The notes: generated by a model from the sequence alone, not told the origin. A stretch of 40,990 bases of DNA from Frigoribacterium faeni (GCF_007988805.1 NZ_BJUV01000027.1:1-40990); one strand, 5' to 3'; positions 1 through 8,483 are shown, counted from the first letter of the stretch. A program made the numbers and translations.

Positions 1-59
1 GCGCTACACCCGCTTCCGTCGGGGTGTAGCGCGGGATTCGGGGTGTGACGCGGGACGAG
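1..59. repeat. 19-bp-period inverted/direct repeat downstream of brkB
   Basis: An 11-nt arm GCGCTACACCC (1-11) is followed after 10 nt by its exact reverse complement GGGTGTAGCGC (22-32). The second arm is then repeated at 41-51 as GGGTGTGACGC. Each of these two right-hand arms carries an 8-nt spacer, giving a 19-bp period. The element lies just 3' of the leftward brkB gene, so it may act as a terminator with competing arms. It has the same 11+8 layout as the arrays at 28584 and 31314. The left edge is cut by the window. Confidence 0.6.
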
Positions 60-108
60 CGCAGCCCAGGGCGGGGCGGGCGCAGCCCGGGCGCAGCCGG
101 GGGCGGGG

Positions 109-1245
109 TCAGCGCTTGTCGGGCTCGGGGTGGTCCGCCGACGGGGCGGAGCCGCCGTCGCCGTCGGCCTCCGGCACCTCATCGCCGTTGCGGCGGATCT
201 CCGCCGCGGCGGCCTGACGCAGGCGCAGCCCCTCGAGCTCGTCCTTCGCGAGGGCCGCGGCCTTCTTCTCGGTCTGGGCCGTGTCGCGCGGCGGCAGCAG
301 GATGTCCCGCTCGGCCTTCATGCCGGCCTGCAGCTCGCGTCCGCGCTCGAGCTCGGCGTCGAATTCGGCCCCGAACAGCAGGGCGTTGTTCGTGATCCAG
401 AGCCAGAGCAGGAACACGATCACGGCGCCGAGCGACCCGTAGGTGGCGTTGTAGTTCGAGAAGTTCGCGACGTAGAAGCCGAAGCCCACCGAGGCGATCA
501 GCCAGATGACCAGGGCCACCAGCGACCCGAGGCTCATCCACTTGAACTTCGGCTGCTTGATGTTGGGCGACCAGTAGTAGAGCACGGCGACGATCACGAT
601 CGCGATCACGCCGAGCACGGGCCACTTGACGACGTTCCAGACGAAGACGGCCGAGTCGCCGAGACCGATCAGGTCTCCGACGGTACGGGCGACGGGTCCG
701 CTCAGCACCAGGATCAGGGCGGCCACGACGATCAGCACGACGGTGAACGCGGTCACGCCGAGCATCGTGGGGCGGAGCTTCCAGATCGGACGCCCCTCGT
801 CGATGCCGTAGATGCGGTTCATCGCCCGGCCGAAGCCGCCGACGTAGCCGGACGCCGACCACAGGGCGCCGAGCACACCGACGATCAGGGCGACGCCGGC
901 CGCGGGAGACTCGGTCAGGGACGTGATCGGTCCCTCGAGCAGGTCGGCGACCTGTCCGCTGCCGAGGTCGCGGACCAGCTGCAGGATCGTGTCCGACGTG
1001 GATCCGGCCTGCCCCACGACGCCGAGCAGCGAGACGATCGCCAGCAGCGCCGGGAAGATCGCGAGGACCGCGTAGTAGGTGAGGCCGGCCGCGAGGTCGG
1101 TGCACTGGTCCCGGCCGAACTCGCGCAGCGTCTTGCCGAGGACGTAGCCCCACGATCGCTTCGTGACGTCCGTCAGCTCCTGCGGCTTGCGCTGGTCGTT
1201 CTCGTCGGGAGCCTGCTGCTCGCGCTCGGTGCTCTTCTGAGCCAT
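109..1245 (-). CDS. YihY/BrkB family inner-membrane protein
   Basis: A 378-residue multi-spanning membrane protein. After a charged, polar N-terminus of about 30 residues comes the family signature around GRDQCTDLAAGLTYYAVLAI, then roughly six hydrophobic segments. The C-terminal tail of about 80 residues is charged and cytoplasmic. I chose the ATG at 1245 because an AGGA lies 6 nt upstream; a longer open frame runs upstream but through a hairpin and non-conserved sequence. The family was once annotated as ribonuclease BN, which is obsolete; its transport role is unsettled. It is last in a leftward group of envelope-related genes, but a hairpin (1289-1320) separates it from them, so it may have its own promoter. 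Confidence 0.9.
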   Translation of the reverse strand: MAQKSTEREQQAPDENDQRKPQELTDVTKRSWGYVLGKTLREFGRDQCTDLAAGLTYYAVLAIFPALLAIVSLLGVVGQAGSTSDTILQLVRDLGSGQVADLLEGPITSLTESPAAGVALIVGVLGALWSASGYVGGFGRAMNRIYGIDEGRPIWKLRPTMLGVTAFTVVLIVVAALILVLSGPVARTVGDLIGLGDSAVFVWNVVKWPVLGVIAIVIVAVLYYWSPNIKQPKFKWMSLGSLVALVIWLIASVGFGFYVANFSNYNATYGSLGAVIVFLLWLWITNNALLFGAEFDAELERGRELQAGMKAERDILLPPRDTAQTEKKAAALAKDELEGLRLRQAAAAEIRRNGDEVPEADGDGGSAPSADHPEPDKR

Positions 1246-1288
1246 CGGGTGTCCTGTCGTGGAGGGGGAGGGAGGTGAGCCCAGGAGG

Positions 1289-1320
1289 CGCGGTGCCGGC
1301 CGATCGGGCCCGGCACCGCG
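1289..1320. terminator. Hairpin between DUF3618 gene and brkB
   Basis: Perfect 11-bp arms CGCGGTGCCGG (1289-1299) and CCGGCACCGCG (1310-1320) enclose a 10-nt loop. No T-tract follows, so termination would be partial or factor-assisted. The 11-10-11 geometry matches the hairpin at 1-32. Confidence 0.45.
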
Positions 1321-1363
1321 CCGAGGCGGTCGGCTCCGTGAGCCGCACGCCGTCGAGCGACGG

Positions 1364-1735
1364 TCAGCGCCGCGCGGCCTTGACCACCCCGGCCACGATC
1401 GCGGCGACGCCGGCGGCACCGGCCGCGGCGGCCGCGACGACCGGCTTGGGGTCGTCGGCGAAGCGCTTCTTGACGCCGGCCTTCAGCCGACGAGCGTGCG
1501 CGGGCACGCTGAGCTTGTCCTCGATGGCGTCGAGCGTCGCCGCGAACTCCTCGCGGGTCCGGGCGATGTCCAACTCGATCTCGGGGATGCTCGCGCCGGG
1601 CCGTGGGCCCTTCTTCTCGTTCGAGGCCGTGTCGTCGGGCGAGGCGTCCGCGGCCTCGACCCGTGCCTCCTCGGCTCGTGCCTCGGCGAGCTCGCGCTCG
1701 GGATCCGGCTTCGGGTCAGTGCGTCGCGGAGTCAT
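1364..1735 (-). CDS. DUF3618 domain-containing protein
   Basis: A 123-residue protein. The first 49 residues are charged and low in complexity. Residues about 50-77 carry the DUF3618 helix (IPEIELDIARTREEFAATLD), and residues about 98-118 form an alanine/valine-rich membrane segment, followed by a short basic end. Its start overlaps the end of the preceding holin-X gene by 20 nt, so the two are translationally linked. DUF3618 proteins occur in actinobacteria beside holin-X and YtxH-like genes, exactly as here; their function is unknown, and a peripheral role in envelope stress is only inferred from that association. Confidence 0.85.
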   Translation of the reverse strand: MTPRRTDPKPDPERELAEARAEEARVEAADASPDDTASNEKKGPRPGASIPEIELDIARTREEFAATLDAIEDKLSVPAHARRLKAGVKKRFADDPKPVVAAAAAGAAGVAAIVAGVVKAARR

Positions 1736-2144
1736 AGGTTCCCTGGCCCTTCAGTGCGGAGACGTCGGCCTTGACGCTGGCCACGGTCTTCTCGGGCGTG
1801 GGCGGCACGCCCTTCTTCAGCGCCGAGACGCCGAGCAGGGCGAGCACGGCCGTGACGACCAGCAGCACCGCGGCCACGATCAGCGCGGCGAGCCACGGTG
1901 CGACCACGGTCGCGAGACCGAGCACCCCGGCGGTGATCAGGACGGCCAGCAGGAAGAACCCGAACAGGGCCGCTCCGACCAGCAGACCGGCGCCGACCCC
2001 GACCTCTTTGAGCTTGGCGACGAGCTCGGTCTTGGCCAGCGCGATCTCGCCGCGGATGAGACGCGAGATCAGCTCGGGCAGGCTGCCGAGCAGCGACCCG
2101 AGCGACTTCCTGGTGCTCTCTTCAGGGGCTCTGAGGTCACTCAC
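1716..2144 (-). CDS. Phage-holin-like (Actinobacterial Holin-X, DUF1469 type) membrane protein
   Basis: A 142-residue protein. An amphipathic N-terminal helix of about 50 residues (SLGSLLGSLPELISRLIRGE) is followed by two long hydrophobic segments (about 50-75 and 80-105) and a charged tail. This is the usual plan of the putative actinobacterial holin-X family. There is no lysis cassette nearby, so a phage origin is unlikely; these are chromosomal envelope proteins. It overlaps the upstream YtxH-like gene by 8 nt and the downstream DUF3618 gene by 20 nt, so all three are probably one operon. Confidence 0.85.
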   Translation of the reverse strand: MSDLRAPEESTRKSLGSLLGSLPELISRLIRGEIALAKTELVAKLKEVGVGAGLLVGAALFGFFLLAVLITAGVLGLATVVAPWLAALIVAAVLLVVTAVLALLGVSALKKGVPPTPEKTVASVKADVSALKGQGTYDSATH

Positions 2145-2580
2145 CGACGTTCACTCCCGGGAGCTTCGAGGTTCCGTTGGCGCGGTCGCCCGTGTCGGCC
2201 TCGCCGTCGTCGGTGCCGACGGCGGACGAGTCTCCGGAGTCCGAACCCGAGTCGCGGACCTTGTCGGCGGCCGTGCGCGCGGCAGCGGTGGCGTCCTCGG
2301 CGGCCGACGACGCCTTGCCACTCGCCTTGCCGGCGACGGACTTGGCCTTGCTTCCGGCGGCGGATGCGGCGTCGCCGGCGGCCTCCTGCAGCTTCTTGCC
2401 GACGACGGGGGCGTTGTCCTTGACGAAGTCCTCCGCCTGGTGGACGGTCTTCTGGACCGTGGGGTTCTCCCACAGGCTCTCGGCCTGGTCCTTGATCTTG
2501 ACGTAGGCGCCACGGCCCGCGCGGGCTCCGAGGACGTACCCGACGGCCGCCCCTGCGACGAAGAGGATCTTGCCTTTCAT
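2137..2580 (-). CDS. YtxH-like membrane-anchored protein
   Basis: A 147-residue protein with an N-terminal glycine-rich membrane segment (MKGKILFVAGAAVGYVLGARAG) followed by an Ala/Lys/Asp-rich, probably helical stretch resembling LEA/YtxH proteins, and a disordered acidic end. The ATG at 2580 has AGGAG 5 nt upstream; an ATG 42 nt further upstream lacks such a site. It is the first gene of the leftward YtxH, holin-X, DUF3618 set. YtxH-type proteins are linked with general stress in Gram-positives, but the function here is not proved by sequence. Confidence 0.8.
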   Translation of the reverse strand: MKGKILFVAGAAVGYVLGARAGRGAYVKIKDQAESLWENPTVQKTVHQAEDFVKDNAPVVGKKLQEAAGDAASAAGSKAKSVAGKASGKASSAAEDATAAARTAADKVRDSGSDSGDSSAVGTDDGEADTGDRANGTSKLPGVNVGE

Positions 2581-2704
2581 GAGTGCTCCTAGATGCTCGT
2601 TCTGGTGCTCTGGACTCTCCACGCTGGCACGACGCGGCGCAGGAGGCCCAGATTCACGGCCATGAGTCGCGTCGGGCTCGTTCGACCCGGGCGACCGGAC
2701 CTCG

Positions 2705-4102
2705 TCAGCGCACCGAGCCGGAGCGCACCCCCGCGGCCACGGTGGCCGGCAGCGCTCCGCGCCCGGCCAGTCCCAGCGCCGACATGGCCGCCGCGACCAC
2801 CCGCAGGACGCACCAGCCGAAGAGCACGACGACGACCGCGTTGCGGGCGCCGAGCACGACGACGGCGAACGGGTTGAGGTCGAGCAGCGGCAGGTAGAGG
2901 ATCGGGAACACGAGGGTGGTGAGCCCGGCCGCCCAGGCCGTCAGCACGGCCGGCACGCGGAACTCCTCGGGGCGGAGCGCCAGGCCGACCGCGACCACCG
3001 GCGCGATCCAGAGCATGTACTGCGGCGACCCGACCTTGTTCAGCACCACGAAGGTCGTCGTCAGCGTCAGGGCGCCGAGCAGCACGATGCCCGTCTGGTC
3101 GACGGCGACCGGACCCGCGCCCGCGCCCGCGCGGCGACGCAGGCCGGGGAGCCCGCCGGCGGCGACGGCGACCAGCACCGCGAGCGCCGCCAGCACGATC
3201 ATCATCAGCGCCGTGCTGCCGTTGATCACCCCGGATACCCCGGGCCCCATGACCTCGTTCGTCGCCAGGCCGACGTTCTCGTAGACCGACGCACCGGGCA
3301 CGCCGAGCATCGCCATCCAGAGCCAGGGCGTCGCGAGCGGCGCCTCCACCTGCAGCCCCCGCCCGGACTGCATGGTGACGAAGCTGCCGACGTGCGAGGC
3401 TCCGCCGCCGACGAGCACCAGACCGACGACGACGGCGCTGGTGACCAGGCCCGCGCGGACGACCGCACCGCGCTGCCGCGACGCGGCGATCACCGCGGCG
3501 ATGACGGCGGCCGGCCAGACCTTGATCCAGGTGGCGGCGGCGAGCAGCAGCCCCGCCACCCGCGGACGGGTCGCGAGCAGCAGCAGGCCGGACACGACCA
3601 TCGGCGCGCTGAACCCCTCGAGACGCAGGAACCCCACGGGGCTGAGCAGGAACAGGACGAGCAGCCACCACCAGGCGGCGGTCGCGTCGACGGTGCGGCG
3701 GCCCCGGTCGGTCAGCAGCCAGAGCCCGCCGGCATTCGCCGCCGTCAGCAGGACGAGCCAGACGAGCTGGTACAGCGACTCGCCGAGCACGTTCGAGAGC
3801 ACGATCGGCCCGAGGGCGCCGGCCGGGTACACCCAGTCGAAGTCGAGCACGGGCCACCGGCCGTCGGCCAGGGCGCCGCTCGCCCACGATCGGTAGAGGG
3901 GCAGGTCGCCCTCGACGTCGCCGGCCAGGATCAACGGGGTCAGCGCGACCAGCACCGCTCCGTGCAGCAGCCAGAAGGCCCACCAGATCGACTGCGGGTG
4001 CCGGCGGATGACCGCCCACCGCTCCTCGATCCGGTGGCCGGCGTCGTTCCAGGCACGGGCACGGCGCAGGGAGGCGGCGGATCGGCCGAAGCGGGGACTC
4101 AC
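2705..4102 (-). CDS. GT87-like (DUF2029) polyprenol-phosphate-dependent glycosyltransferase
   Basis: A 465-residue membrane protein with about ten hydrophobic segments. The early acidic loop after the first membrane helix (LAGDVEGDLPLYRSWASG) and the later LVFPILYLPLLDLNP segment fit the actinobacterial GT87/DUF2029 family, which transfers mannose or related sugars from polyprenyl phosphates on the outer face of the membrane. The start is a GTG at 4102, 7 nt after TATCTT, with no Shine-Dalgarno, so a leaderless transcript is likely. It follows crtEb by 116 nt in the same direction. It might decorate the C50 carotenoid or act on the wall; substrate cannot be read from sequence. Confidence 0.75.
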   Translation of the reverse strand: MSPRFGRSAASLRRARAWNDAGHRIEERWAVIRRHPQSIWWAFWLLHGAVLVALTPLILAGDVEGDLPLYRSWASGALADGRWPVLDFDWVYPAGALGPIVLSNVLGESLYQLVWLVLLTAANAGGLWLLTDRGRRTVDATAAWWWLLVLFLLSPVGFLRLEGFSAPMVVSGLLLLATRPRVAGLLLAAATWIKVWPAAVIAAVIAASRQRGAVVRAGLVTSAVVVGLVLVGGGASHVGSFVTMQSGRGLQVEAPLATPWLWMAMLGVPGASVYENVGLATNEVMGPGVSGVINGSTALMMIVLAALAVLVAVAAGGLPGLRRRAGAGAGPVAVDQTGIVLLGALTLTTTFVVLNKVGSPQYMLWIAPVVAVGLALRPEEFRVPAVLTAWAAGLTTLVFPILYLPLLDLNPFAVVVLGARNAVVVVLFGWCVLRVVAAAMSALGLAGRGALPATVAAGVRSGSVR

Positions 4103-4168
4103 ATCGCCGAAGATAGGGCCGCCACCTGTCACGAAGGTGAACGACAGGAGGCGCGTCCGCCATTCGAC

Positions 4169-4218
4169 GGGCCGGGCACGGGCCGGGCGCGGGCCGGCGC
4201 GGGCCGGCGCGGGCCGGG
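4169..4218. repeat. GC-only short tandem repeat at the 3' end of crtEb
   Basis: Five imperfect 10-11-bp copies of GGGCCGGSSC run up to the crtEb stop codon. The block lies between crtEb and the glycosyltransferase gene and could form slipped hairpins that weaken read-through. Confidence 0.6.
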
Positions 4219-5166
4219 TCAGGCCAGGGCCACCCACCAGATCAGCAGCATCGTCGTGACGAATCCCGACAGGAAGTTCAGGGTCAGGAACCGCTTCCAG
4301 CCCCGGTTCACCGCCTCGGCGTCCGCGTCCGCGACGTTCCACCAGGGCGCGCAGCTGATCGCGTAGACCACGGGGATCACCGCGGCGATCGGCCCGGGGA
4401 AGTCGGTGAACGTCATGAGCACGCCGGCGAGGAGGTACGCCACGACCGAGAAGCGCACGGTCGCCTTCGCGCCGATCACCGTCGCGATCGAGGCGATGCC
4501 GCCCTCGCGGTCCGCGATGACGTCCTGCACGGCGCCGAACGCGTGGCTGGCCATCCCCCAGAGGAAGAACGCCGCGAGCAGCGCGACGAGCTGCGGCGTG
4601 ACGGTCGCCCCGGCCAGCGCGAGGCCGTAGACGGCGGGGCTGACGAAGTGCGTGCTCGACGTGATCGAGTCGACGAAGGGGCGCTCCTTGAAGCGGAGCC
4701 CGGGCGCCGAGTAGGCGATCACGGCGAAGACGCTGATCGCGAGCACGAGCCAGCTGAGCGGGCTGCCCACCACGACGAGGAGCACCAGGAACGGCACGTT
4801 GGTCACCACGGCCGCCCAGAGCGTCGTGCGGTGCAGGCTGCGGTCGAGCAGCGCGCCCTCGACCCCGCCCTTGCGCGGGTTGCGCAGGTCGCTCTCGTAG
4901 TCGAAGACGTCGTTGATGCCGTACATCGCGAGGTTGTACGGCACCAGGAAGTAGAGGATGCCGACGACGGCGATCAGCCACGGGACGCCCGAGAAGTCGA
5001 AGCCGAGATCCGGGTGGAACGTCTCACCCGACAACGGGGCGTAGGCGTACCAGCCGTCCTGCGGCGTGCTCGCCGTCGCCAGGATGTACGCCGCCGCGAA
5101 CGGGAACGCGGTGTTGATCCAGCTGAGGGGCCGGGACGACCAGAACAGGGCGGTGAGCGTTCTCAT
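4219..5166 (-). CDS. crtEb: Lycopene elongase, UbiA-type prenyltransferase (C50 carotenoid)
   Basis: A 315-residue UbiA-superfamily membrane enzyme that adds two C5 units from DMAPP to lycopene, giving flavuxanthin-type C50 intermediates. The first aspartate motif is NDVFDYESD and the second is QDVIADREGG; about eight hydrophobic segments surround them. The ATG at 5166 overlaps the crtYf stop in an ATGA. Position at the end of crtE-B-I-Ye-Yf-Eb is the standard order for decaprenoxanthin-type clusters. The UbiA fold alone would not separate it from other prenyltransferases; the context does. Confidence 0.93.
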   Translation of the reverse strand: MRTLTALFWSSRPLSWINTAFPFAAAYILATASTPQDGWYAYAPLSGETFHPDLGFDFSGVPWLIAVVGILYFLVPYNLAMYGINDVFDYESDLRNPRKGGVEGALLDRSLHRTTLWAAVVTNVPFLVLLVVVGSPLSWLVLAISVFAVIAYSAPGLRFKERPFVDSITSSTHFVSPAVYGLALAGATVTPQLVALLAAFFLWGMASHAFGAVQDVIADREGGIASIATVIGAKATVRFSVVAYLLAGVLMTFTDFPGPIAAVIPVVYAISCAPWWNVADADAEAVNRGWKRFLTLNFLSGFVTTMLLIWWVALA

Positions 5167-5549
5167 GGGCGCGCCTCCTCGGCGGTGGCCTTCGGCGTGC
5201 GCGGTCCGCCGAGCAGCACCCACACCGAGGGCAGCAGCACGAGGGCGGCGAGGGAGTAGGCGAAGTCCTCGAGCGGGGCGATGCCGATCGTCACGCCGCT
5301 GATCCGGTCGGGAGCGTAGTCGACGAGGCCGACGCCGATCATGATGTTGTCGAAGACGGCGGTCATGACCAGCAGCACGACGGTCGCGAGCCCGGCGGCC
5401 CGGGCCCGTGCCGAGCGGTCGGCCGAGGAGGCGCGCGCGGCCGAGGAGGCGCGCGCGGCTCGACCACGGAACCACGCCGTCACCGCGGCGGCCCCCGCGA
5501 CCACGGCCACGAGCGCGAGGAACACCGCGTTGATCGCCCAGTAGGTCAC
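5163..5549 (-). CDS. crtYf: C50 carotenoid epsilon-cyclase subunit f
   Basis: A 128-residue lycopene-cyclase-domain protein with three membrane segments and the motif FDNIMIGVGLVDYAPDRISG, typical of the heterodimeric cyclases. With CrtYe it closes the rings of the C50 chain. The GTG start at 5549 overlaps the crtYe stop. Residues about 30-50 contain a duplicated ARASSA peptide encoded by two tandem copies of a dispersed DNA motif (about 5421-5457), placed in the loop after the first membrane segment, where the subunit is variable. A beta- or gamma-cyclising pair cannot be excluded from sequence alone. Confidence 0.9.
   Translation of the reverse strand: MTYWAINAVFLALVAVVAGAAAVTAWFRGRAARASSAARASSADRSARARAAGLATVVLLVMTAVFDNIMIGVGLVDYAPDRISGVTIGIAPLEDFAYSLAALVLLPSVWVLLGGPRTPKATAEEARP
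5421..5457. repeat. Two tandem copies of dispersed GAGGAGGCGCG motif inside crtYf
   Basis: An 18-bp unit CGGCCGAGGAGGCGCGCG occurs twice in direct tandem within the crtYf reading frame, encoding ARASSA twice. The unit length is a multiple of three, so the frame is kept. The same motif is scattered through intergenic DNA of the window. Confidence 0.75.
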
Positions 5550-5932
5550 GAGGCTCTCCCGTCGTCGACGGAGGACGACCCGGACGCGCCGGACGCGCCG
5601 GACGCGCCGGAGCGGGCGGCCCGGCGGTCGACGATCAGGCGCGTCCCCGCCAGCAGGTTCATCGTCAGGTAGCAGAGCAGCGTGAGGAAGAAGACCTCCT
5701 CGAGCGGCAGCTCGGGGGCGATCTGGACGCCCGTCATGAACGACGTCTCGCCTCGGAAGAACACGCCCGTGTCGATGCCGACGATGTCCCAGATCAGGAA
5801 GAACACCACGCCGACCAGCAGGGTGACGAACGCCCGCGGGGCGTCGCGCCAGAAGAACAGCGTGAAGCGCCGGTCGAGCATCGCCATGCCGAATAGCGAG
5901 ATGCCCAGGGCGACGAGGTACAGCACGCCCAT
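5546..5932 (-). CDS. crtYe: C50 carotenoid epsilon-cyclase subunit e
   Basis: A 128-residue lycopene-cyclase-domain protein with three membrane segments. It shows the family motifs FFLIWDIVGIDTGVFF and APELPLEEVFFLTLLCY, the latter with the conserved PLEE acidic pair. It partners CrtYf in the heterodimeric cyclase. The ATG at 5932 overlaps the crtI stop by one base. The C-terminal 20 residues are a Gly-Ala-Ser repeat encoded by three copies of a 9-bp unit (5581-5607), a slippage product outside the conserved domain. Confidence 0.92.
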   Translation of the reverse strand: MGVLYLVALGISLFGMAMLDRRFTLFFWRDAPRAFVTLLVGVVFFLIWDIVGIDTGVFFRGETSFMTGVQIAPELPLEEVFFLTLLCYLTMNLLAGTRLIVDRRAARSGASGASGASGSSSVDDGRAS

Positions 5933-7593
5933 CAGGCGGCGGGCTCCGGCAGCGGCTCGGTGCTGCGGTCGCCGCGCAGGTTCTTGAGCAGGATCTCGGC
6001 GCTGATCAGGCACATCGGCAGACCGATGCCGGGTCGCACCGAACCGCCGACGTAGAACAGGTTCTGCACGTGCTCGGACGTGTTGCCGGCTCGGAACATC
6101 GCGCTCTGGTCGAGGGTGTGGGCCGGGCCGAGCATGCTGCCGCTCCACGCGTTGACGTCGTCGACGAAGTCGCGCGGGCCGCGGGTGCGGCGCAGCACGA
6201 TGCGCTCGGCCAGGTCGGGCACGCCCGCCCAGCTCGCGATCTGGTCGATCACGAGGTCGGCGAGCCGCTCGATCAGCGTGTCGCCGTCGCCGTCGCCGTC
6301 GCCCCGGCCGAGAGCCGGGTCGGCTGGCAGCGGGACGAGCACGAAGAGGTTCGTGTGCCCCTCGGGCGCGGTGGACGGATCGACGGTGCTCGGCTTGCAG
6401 ACGTAGAGCGAGGGCGGGTCGGGGATGCGCTTGTCGGACCCGAAGATGCGGTCGAAGTTCTCGTGCCAGTCGTTCGCGAACAGCAGCGTGTGATGCTCGA
6501 GCTCGGGCACCTCGCCCTCGACGCCGAGGTACATCAGCAGGGCGCTCGGCCCCGGGTCGCGCTTCGACCAGTAGGACTCGTCGTAGGTGCGCAGCCCCGT
6601 CGGCAGCAGCTGCGTCTCCATGTGGTGCAGATCGGCCGCGCCGACGACCACGTCGGCGTCCAGCCGCTGCACCGCGCCGCGACCGTCGGCGTACTCGACG
6701 CCGGTCGCGAGGGCGCCCTTCCCGGCCGTCCCCCCCGCGGCGCGGTGGTCGGGGCCGACCGAGGTGATGACGCGGGTGACCGTGGCCTCGGTCTCGATGC
6801 GCACGCCGGCCTCGCGGGCGACGCGCTCGATGGCGTCGATCACCGCGATGAGGCCGCCGCGCGGGTAGAGCACGCCGTCGTCGAGGTCGAGGGTGCTCAT
6901 CAGGTGGTACATGCTCGGCGTGCGGAACGGCGACGACCCGAGGAACACCGCGGGGTAGCCGAGGATCTGCCGGAGGCGCGGCTCCTTGACGGTGCGCGAC
7001 GCGAACGAGTCGAGATCCTGCAGCAGCAGACGCGCGAGCTTCGGCAGCCGCACGACGACGTCGCCGCGCAGCAGCGGCCCGACGCTCTCGAAGCTCGTGT
7101 AGAGGAACCGCTGCTTGGCCATCTCGTAGGTGTCGCGAGCCGATCGGAGGTAGCCGCGCATCCGGTCGCCGCTGCCCGGCTCGATCGACTCGAACAGGGC
7201 GATGTTCTCCTCGAGGCCGCGCGGCACGTCGATGGGGGCGTCGGACGTGCCGTCGGCGGCGGGCTCGAAGAGCACGCGGTACCCGGGGTCGAGCTCGATC
7301 AGGTCGAGCTGCTCGTCGGACGAGGTGCCCATCAGTCTGAAGAAGTGGTCGAAGACCTCGGGCATCAGGTACCAGCTCGGACCGAGGTCGAAGCGGAAGC
7401 CGTCGTGGCTCCACGATCCGGCGCGACCGCCGACGGCGTCGTTCTTCTCGAGCAGGGTGACGTCGTGCCCCTCACGGGCGAGCAGCGCGGCCGACGCGAG
7501 GCCGCTGATGCCGCCGCCGATCACGACGGCCCGGCGACCGTGGCGCTCGACGGTGGTGTCTCCGGTGGCGCGGTCGAGCCAGGGTGTGCTCAC
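5932..7593 (-). CDS. crtI: Phytoene desaturase
   Basis: A 553-residue FAD-dependent desaturase converting phytoene to lycopene. Residues 23-50 form the dinucleotide-binding motif (VVIGGGISGLASAALLAREG) and the C-terminal signature YVGGSVRPGIGLPMCLISAE is intact. The start is a GTG at 7593 overlapping the crtB stop; about 20 residues precede the FAD motif. A GDGDGDGD stretch in the C-terminal third, encoded by a 6-bp repeat near 6282-6305, looks like a local expansion in a surface loop. Four-step desaturation to lycopene is inferred from the presence of crtEb and the cyclases. Confidence 0.95.
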   Translation of the reverse strand: MSTPWLDRATGDTTVERHGRRAVVIGGGISGLASAALLAREGHDVTLLEKNDAVGGRAGSWSHDGFRFDLGPSWYLMPEVFDHFFRLMGTSSDEQLDLIELDPGYRVLFEPAADGTSDAPIDVPRGLEENIALFESIEPGSGDRMRGYLRSARDTYEMAKQRFLYTSFESVGPLLRGDVVVRLPKLARLLLQDLDSFASRTVKEPRLRQILGYPAVFLGSSPFRTPSMYHLMSTLDLDDGVLYPRGGLIAVIDAIERVAREAGVRIETEATVTRVITSVGPDHRAAGGTAGKGALATGVEYADGRGAVQRLDADVVVGAADLHHMETQLLPTGLRTYDESYWSKRDPGPSALLMYLGVEGEVPELEHHTLLFANDWHENFDRIFGSDKRIPDPPSLYVCKPSTVDPSTAPEGHTNLFVLVPLPADPALGRGDGDGDGDTLIERLADLVIDQIASWAGVPDLAERIVLRRTRGPRDFVDDVNAWSGSMLGPAHTLDQSAMFRAGNTSEHVQNLFYVGGSVRPGIGLPMCLISAEILLKNLRGDRSTEPLPEPAA

Positions 7594-8483
7594 GAGGTCC
7601 TCTCGGCGGGGCGGTCGGGGATGCGGGCCGTTCGCCCGGCCGCCGAGGCGAGCGCGATGCGCACCTTGACGGGATCGGGGACGCGCACACGGGCGCGGAT
7701 CAACGAGGAGGCGGGGGTCGCCTCGAGACGGCGGTTCAACTCGGCGAACAGGCCGTGGGCCAGGGCGACGGCGCGACGCGACGACGACGGCAGCACCGGG
7801 ATGATGTCTCCGGCGACCCGGAGGTCGTCGTCGATGTCGGCGACCAGTCGCGCCTTCGTGGCCTCGTCGAACGAGCCGACGTCGACCCCGGGGAAGTAGC
7901 TGCGGCCCAGCTGCTCGAAGTCGGCGGCGAGGTCGCGGAGGAAGTTGACCTTCTGGAACGCCGCGCCCAGACGGCGGGCGCCCTCGTCGAGCTCGGCCAC
8001 GGTCGTGGCGGGGAACGCGTGCCCGAGCAGGAACGCCCGGAGGCACATCAGGCCGACGACCTCGGCCGATCCGTAGACGTAGCGCTCGAACGACTCGTCG
8101 TCGTGCTCGCGGGCGCTGAGGTCGGCGCGCATCGAGGCGAAGAACGGCCGGGTGAGCTCGGAGCCGAAGCCGGCGGTGCGCGCCGTGCGGGCGAAGGCGT
8201 GCACGACGAGGTTCGCGCTGAAGCCGGTCTCGATCGCGTGCTCGGTCTCGGCCTCGAACTCGTCGAGGCAGCGACCGGCGGCCTCGACGTCGAGCCCGGC
8301 CTCGGCGGCCGGCCCGTCGACGATCTCGTCGGCGACCCGCACGAGGGCGTAGACGTTCTCGACGTGCTGACGCACCTCGGTGCCGAGGAGGCGCGAGGCC
8401 AGCCCGAACGAGGTCGAGTAGCGACGGATCACCCCCGACGCGGTCTCGTCGGCCACCGTGTCGTAGAGCGCCAGGCCGGTCAT
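7590..8483 (-). CDS. crtB: Phytoene synthase
   Basis: A 297-residue squalene/phytoene synthase family enzyme that condenses two geranylgeranyl diphosphates to phytoene. The first aspartate motif is ADEIVD (DxxxD) and the second is NFLRDLAADF, within the family signature ending GRSYFP. The ATG at 8483 overlaps the crtE stop (ATGA), and its own stop overlaps the crtI GTG, so translation of crtE, crtB and crtI is coupled. Confidence 0.96.
   Translation of the reverse strand: MTGLALYDTVADETASGVIRRYSTSFGLASRLLGTEVRQHVENVYALVRVADEIVDGPAAEAGLDVEAAGRCLDEFEAETEHAIETGFSANLVVHAFARTARTAGFGSELTRPFFASMRADLSAREHDDESFERYVYGSAEVVGLMCLRAFLLGHAFPATTVAELDEGARRLGAAFQKVNFLRDLAADFEQLGRSYFPGVDVGSFDEATKARLVADIDDDLRVAGDIIPVLPSSSRRAVALAHGLFAELNRRLEATPASSLIRARVRVPDPVKVRIALASAAGRTARIPDRPAERTS

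Noticed and set aside
130-1278. Large plus-strand frame opposite brkB (and similar frames opposite purB, crtI, E2 and others)
   Set aside because: Antisense shadows of well-supported genes, rich in Arg/Asp/Val repeats from codon bias and without recognisable domains.
1716-2144. Prophage lysis module suggested by holin-like proteins (also 14678-15085)
   Set aside because: No endolysin, integrase or structural phage genes nearby. Both holin families are common chromosomal membrane proteins in actinobacteria.
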